From NCBI RefSeq assembly GCF_000717175.1, contig NZ_JNYD01000012.1, forward strand, positions 245,305-309,304: a stretch of DNA of 64,000 nucleotides, written 5' to 3'. Position 1 is the stretch's first letter, and each line of letters opens with the position of its first letter. The position numbers and the translations under genes were made by a program. Positions 60,846 to 64,000 of this stretch are shown here, in pieces. The notes under the pieces were generated by a model. It saw only the letters and a list, made by a program, of their open reading frames with translations, ran no database searches and was not told the origin of the DNA. The DNA is from Pseudonocardia autotrophica (GTDB lineage Bacteria; Actinomycetota; Actinomycetes; Mycobacteriales; Pseudonocardiaceae).

Positions 60846-62348
60846 ATGGCGACCGTGGGTGAGCGTCGGGGGATCTGGCGGACGAAGTCCGTCGAACAGT
60901 CCATCCAGGACACGGACGAGCCGGACACCAGGCTCCGCAAGGACCTCACGACCTGGGACCTCATCGTCTTCGGGGTCGCGGTCGTGGTCGGGGCCGGCAT
61001 CTTCACGCTCGCCGCGAGCACGGCCGGCACGGTCGCGGGGCCGTCGGTCTCGCTGGCCTTCGTCCTCGCCGCGATCGCCTGCGGGCTCGCCGCGCTCTGC
61101 TACGCCGAGTTCGCCTCGACCGTCCCGGTCGCCGGCAGCGCCTACACGTTCTCCTACGCCACCTTCGGCGAGCTGGTCGCCTGGATCATCGGCTGGGACC
61201 TCGTGCTGGAGTTCGCGGTCGGCTCGGCCGTGGTGTCCAAGGCCTGGTCGAAGTACCTGCACCAGGTGCTGTCGGTGACGGGGCTCGACGTCCCGACCTC
61301 GTTCTCCCTGGGCGGCTTCTTCGCCTTCGACTGGGGCGCACTCCTGCTGGTCGCCGTCCTCGCGACGCTGCTGGCCATCGGCACGAAGCTCTCCAGCCGG
61401 GTCAGCGCCGTGTTCACGGTCATCAAGGTCGGCATCGTGCTGCTGGTGATCGTCGTCGGCTTCGCCTACGTGAAGGCCGAGAACTACACCCCGTTCATCC
61501 CGCCGGCGGCGCCCGGCGGCGAGGGCGACTCGGGGTTCACGCAGTCCCTGCTCTCGCTGTTCGGCGGCGGGGCCAGCAGCACCTACGGCATCTACGGCCT
61601 ACTCGCGGCGGCCTCCCTGGTGTTCTTCGCGTTCATCGGGTTCGACGTCGTCGCCACGACCGCCGAGGAGACCCGCGACCCGCAGAAGTCCCTGCCCCGG
61701 GGCATCTTCGGCTCGCTCGCCATCGTGACCGTGCTGTACGTGGCGGTCGCGCTCGTGCTCACGGGCATGGTCAGCTACACCCAGCTCGACGAGAACTCCA
61801 CCCTGGCCACGGCGTTCGGCGAGCTCGGCGTGACGTGGGCGGAGGCGATCATCTCGGTCGGCGCGCTCGTCGGCCTCACGACGGTCGTCATGGTGCTGAT
61901 GCTCGGGCAGATCCGGGTGCTGTTCGCGATGTCCCGGGACGGCCTGCTGCCCAGCGGGCTCGCGCGGACCGGCGGCCACGGCACGCCGGTGCGGGCGACC
62001 GTGCTCGTCGGCGCCGTGGTCGCCCTCGTCGCCACCTTCTTCCCGGCCGGCGCGCTGGAGGAGATGGTCAACATCGGCACGCTGTTCGCGTTCGTGCTGG
62101 TGTCGGTGGGTGTGATCATCCTGCGCAGGACGCGTCCGGACCTGCACCGCGCCTTCCGGACCCCGCTCGTCCCGCTGGTCCCGATCCTGTCGGTGCTGGC
62201 GTGCCTGTGGCTGATGCTGAACCTCAGCGTCGAGACCTGGGTCCGGTTCCTCGGGTGGATGGTGCTCGGCTTCGTGGTCTACTTCGTGTACGGCCGCTCG
62301 CACTCGCGCCTCGGCCGGCGTCAGGCCCAGGAGGCAATCCGGCGGTAA
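60846..62348 (+). CDS. APC-superfamily amino acid permease
   Basis: 500 residues with about 12 membrane helices. First helix DLIVFGVAVVVGAGIFTLAAS contains the G-A-G-I-F substrate-binding break of the APC fold; then GPSVSLAFVLAAIACGLAALCYAEFAS, and FAFIGFDVVATTAEETRDPQKSLPRGI in helix 6/loop. Of the cationic amino-acid transporter (YfnA/CAT) subgroup; substrate unknown. ATG 60846 start. Confidence 0.92.
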   Translation: MATVGERRGIWRTKSVEQSIQDTDEPDTRLRKDLTTWDLIVFGVAVVVGAGIFTLAASTAGTVAGPSVSLAFVLAAIACGLAALCYAEFASTVPVAGSAYTFSYATFGELVAWIIGWDLVLEFAVGSAVVSKAWSKYLHQVLSVTGLDVPTSFSLGGFFAFDWGALLLVAVLATLLAIGTKLSSRVSAVFTVIKVGIVLLVIVVGFAYVKAENYTPFIPPAAPGGEGDSGFTQSLLSLFGGGASSTYGIYGLLAAASLVFFAFIGFDVVATTAEETRDPQKSLPRGIFGSLAIVTVLYVAVALVLTGMVSYTQLDENSTLATAFGELGVTWAEAIISVGALVGLTTVVMVLMLGQIRVLFAMSRDGLLPSGLARTGGHGTPVRATVLVGAVVALVATFFPAGALEEMVNIGTLFAFVLVSVGVIILRRTRPDLHRAFRTPLVPLVPILSVLACLWLMLNLSVETWVRFLGWMVLGFVVYFVYGRSHSRLGRRQAQEAIRR

Positions 62349-62415
62349 CAGCGCCTCACACGGCCGTGTTCCGGGGGAAACGTGCCGGACACGGCACCTC
62401 GCTTGACTGTGCCGC

Positions 62416-63789
62416 GTGGCGGAGCAGGAGCTGGACGGGACGCACCACGCCGTCGTCGTGATCGGCGGCGGGCAGGCGGGCCTGTCCATGAGCTGGTTCC
62501 TCGCCCGCGAGGGCATCGAGCACGTCGTCCTCGAGCGGGACCGGGTCGCGACCGAGTGGCGGACCCGGCGTTGGGACACGTTCTGCCTGGTCACGCCGAA
62601 CTGGCAGTGCCGGCTCCCGGGCTTCGCCTACGACGGGCCCGACCCGGACGGCTTCATGGTCCGGGACGAGATCGTGGGCTACCTGGAGAAGTTCGCCGCC
62701 TCGTTCGACGCGCCGCTGGTCGAGGGTGTCGGCGCGACCGGTCTGCGGGGGCGCCCGGACGGGTCCTTCGCGATCGCGACGGAGCGCGGCACGCTCACCG
62801 CGGACCAGGTCGTCGTCGCGACGGGGCCGTACCAGGTTCCGCGGGTGCCGCGGATGGCCGAGCGCCTCCCGGACACGGTGACCCAGCTGCACTCCTCGGA
62901 GTACCGCAACCCCGACCAGCTGCCCGAGGGCGCGGTCCTGGTGGTGGGCACGGGCCAGTCCGGCTGCCAGATCGCCGAGGACCTGCACCTGGCCGGCCGG
63001 ACCGTCCACCTCGCGACGGGCACGGCGCCACGGGTGGCGCGCTTCTACCGCGGCCGCGACTGCGTCGCCTGGCTGTCGGACATGGGCACCTACACCAGGG
63101 GCATCGACCGGTTCGCCGACGTCGAGGCCGTGCGGCACAGGACGAACCACTACGTCACCGGCCGCGACGGCGGGCGGGACATCGACCTGCGACGCTTCGC
63201 GCTCGAGGGCATGCGCCTGCACGGCCGGCTGCTCGGGATCGCGCACGGGCGGCTGCGGTTCGCCGGCGACCTGCGGTCCAACCTCGACGGGGCCGACGCC
63301 GTCGCCGAGGGGATCAAGGACTCGATCGACGCCTGGATCGAGGCCCGCGGGATCGACGCGCCGGTCGAGGGACGCCGCGCCCCCGTCTGGGAGCCCGGGC
63401 CCGAGGCCGAGGACCCGGCGGAGCTCGACCTCGCCGGCATCTCCACCGTGATCTGGTCGACCGGCTTCGGCCGGGACAACCGGTGGATCGAGCTACCGAT
63501 CTTCGACGGCCGCGGCTACCCGACGCACGAGCGCGGTGTCACCAGCCGGCCCGGCCTGTACTTCCTCGGCCTGCCCTGGCAGTACACCTGGGGCTCCGGC
63601 CGCTTCTCCGGCGTCGCCGACGACGCCGAGCACCTGCTCCGCACGATCGTCGAGGTCCGCCGCCGCGGCGCGCCGGCGGACGGCCTGCTCTGGCTCGCCG
63701 GCACACCCACCAGCACGTTCCCGGAGGCCGTCCGCAAGGACATGGGGCTCGCCGACGAGGACTGGGTCGCGCCACGCACCGTGGCGTGA
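62416..63789 (+). CDS. MSMEG_0569-family flavin-dependent oxidoreductase
   Basis: 457 residues. FAD motif [15 protein letters not shown] (16-30), NADPH motif [15 protein letters not shown] (about 175-189), and a [11 protein letters not shown] motif near the C-terminus place it among flavin-containing monooxygenases. It resembles the MSMEG_0569 (TIGR04046) family, part of the nitrilase-linked Nit1C-type cluster. The next gene begins with a MSMEG_0572/Sll0783-like sequence, which supports this. Substrate unknown. GTG 62416 start. Confidence 0.8.
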   Translation: MAEQELDGTHHAVVVIGGGQAGLSMSWFLAREGIEHVVLERDRVATEWRTRRWDTFCLVTPNWQCRLPGFAYDGPDPDGFMVRDEIVGYLEKFAASFDAPLVEGVGATGLRGRPDGSFAIATERGTLTADQVVVATGPYQVPRVPRMAERLPDTVTQLHSSEYRNPDQLPEGAVLVVGTGQSGCQIAEDLHLAGRTVHLATGTAPRVARFYRGRDCVAWLSDMGTYTRGIDRFADVEAVRHRTNHYVTGRDGGRDIDLRRFALEGMRLHGRLLGIAHGRLRFAGDLRSNLDGADAVAEGIKDSIDAWIEARGIDAPVEGRRAPVWEPGPEAEDPAELDLAGISTVIWSTGFGRDNRWIELPIFDGRGYPTHERGVTSRPGLYFLGLPWQYTWGSGRFSGVADDAEHLLRTIVEVRRRGAPADGLLWLAGTPTSTFPEAVRKDMGLADEDWVAPRTVA

Positions 63790-63853
63790 CCCGCGAGAGG
63801 TTCCACCGCTCCACCACCCGATCGACCACTGTCCCGGAAGGACGAGAGCCGAC

Positions 63854-64000
63854 ATGGCCGACCTGACCGATCTCGAGAAGCAGAGCCTCGAGGAGATCGC
63901 CCACCCGTCGATGCCGGAGGGGTCGTCGATCTACGGCGGCACCAAGGTCTTCCCCGACTACCAGGCCGAGCACGGGGAGACCTACTTCACGCTGGTCCAC
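63854..64000 (+). CDS. MSMEG_0572/Sll0783-like nitrogen starvation response protein, cut by the window
   Basis: Only the first 49 residues are visible; the frame is open to the right edge. After a 20-residue lead it reads PEGSSIYGGTKVFPDYQAEHGETYFTLVH, similar to the start of MSMEG_0572/Sll0783-type proteins in my memory. ATG 63854; 64 bp after the flavin oxidoreductase stop, on the same strand. The assignment rests on this short segment and on the neighbour. Confidence 0.6.
   Translation, partial: MADLTDLEKQSLEEIAHPSMPEGSSIYGGTKVFPDYQAEHGETYFTLVH

Overview
The window reads as the chromosome of a high-G+C actinomycete, most likely a Pseudonocardia-like member of the Pseudonocardiaceae. Grounds for this are strong G/C bias at third codon positions, many GTG starts, a conservon (cvnABCD), a WhiB2-type regulator, coenzyme F420 biosynthesis genes, and long gene-order agreement with the Mycobacterium tuberculosis interval Rv3255c-Rv3308 (recalled family knowledge, not a search). 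No insertion sequence, prophage, tRNA, rRNA or CRISPR array was seen.

Layout. 1-3336 (minus): phosphosugar mutase, purine nucleoside phosphorylase and a Ser/Thr kinase. 3683-9697: M20 amidohydrolase, a DUF559 protein flanked by 22-bp-period repeats, a gamma-glutamylcyclotransferase-like protein, LpdA, a small membrane protein, a degenerate exonuclease-like protein and a GNAT. 9762-28321: the acyl-CoA carboxylase region (accA3, sufE, sseA, maf, accE, accD5, then divergent birA and a PH-domain protein). Two lineage-specific blocks interrupt it: (a) 11721-14033, a DUF692/MNIO oxidase, its small partner and a TIGR04222-type membrane protein with a periodic Cys/Gly tail; (b) 16264-24655, a LuxR two-component system, a HypX-like hydrogenase maturation protein and a complete conservon. 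28293-33774: HMG-CoA lyase, MaoC protein, HisN, OmpR two-component system, epoxide-hydrolase-like enzyme. 33781-38794: GtrA, purK-purE, a structured noncoding region with a 12-codon ORF, DUF1801, TetR and an acyl-CoA dehydrogenase. 38906-47865: ilvA, TIGR03089, an LCP cell-wall ligase, TPR protein, rhamnosyltransferase, GDP-mannose pyrophosphorylase, DNA glycosylase and peroxidase. 47939-57476: cofD-fbiB (F420), Nudix, M50 protease, whiB2, DUF3499, phosphomannomutase, Trm112-like, SIS-like protein and manA. 57546-64000: CDF transporter, DUF2505, Lrp-ald, APC permease and the first two genes of what looks like an MSMEG_0569/MSMEG_0572 (Nit1C-type) cluster, cut by the window edge.

Functional links. 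accA3, accD5, accE and birA give a biotin-dependent carboxylase and its biotin ligase. manA, the phosphomannomutase and the pyrophosphorylase make GDP-mannose; WbbL, LCP and GtrA serve cell-wall glycan assembly. purK/purE make CAIR, and lrp/ald control alanine use.

The most interesting points are the MNIO cassette with its C-G7-C-G7-C tail, the structured RNA with an extreme Shine-Dalgarno and tiny ORF after purE, and several families of intergenic palindromes (GTGAGTG hairpins next to stop codons, three AT-rich palindromes on an exact 41-bp period, and a perfect 26-bp inverted repeat upstream of whiB2).
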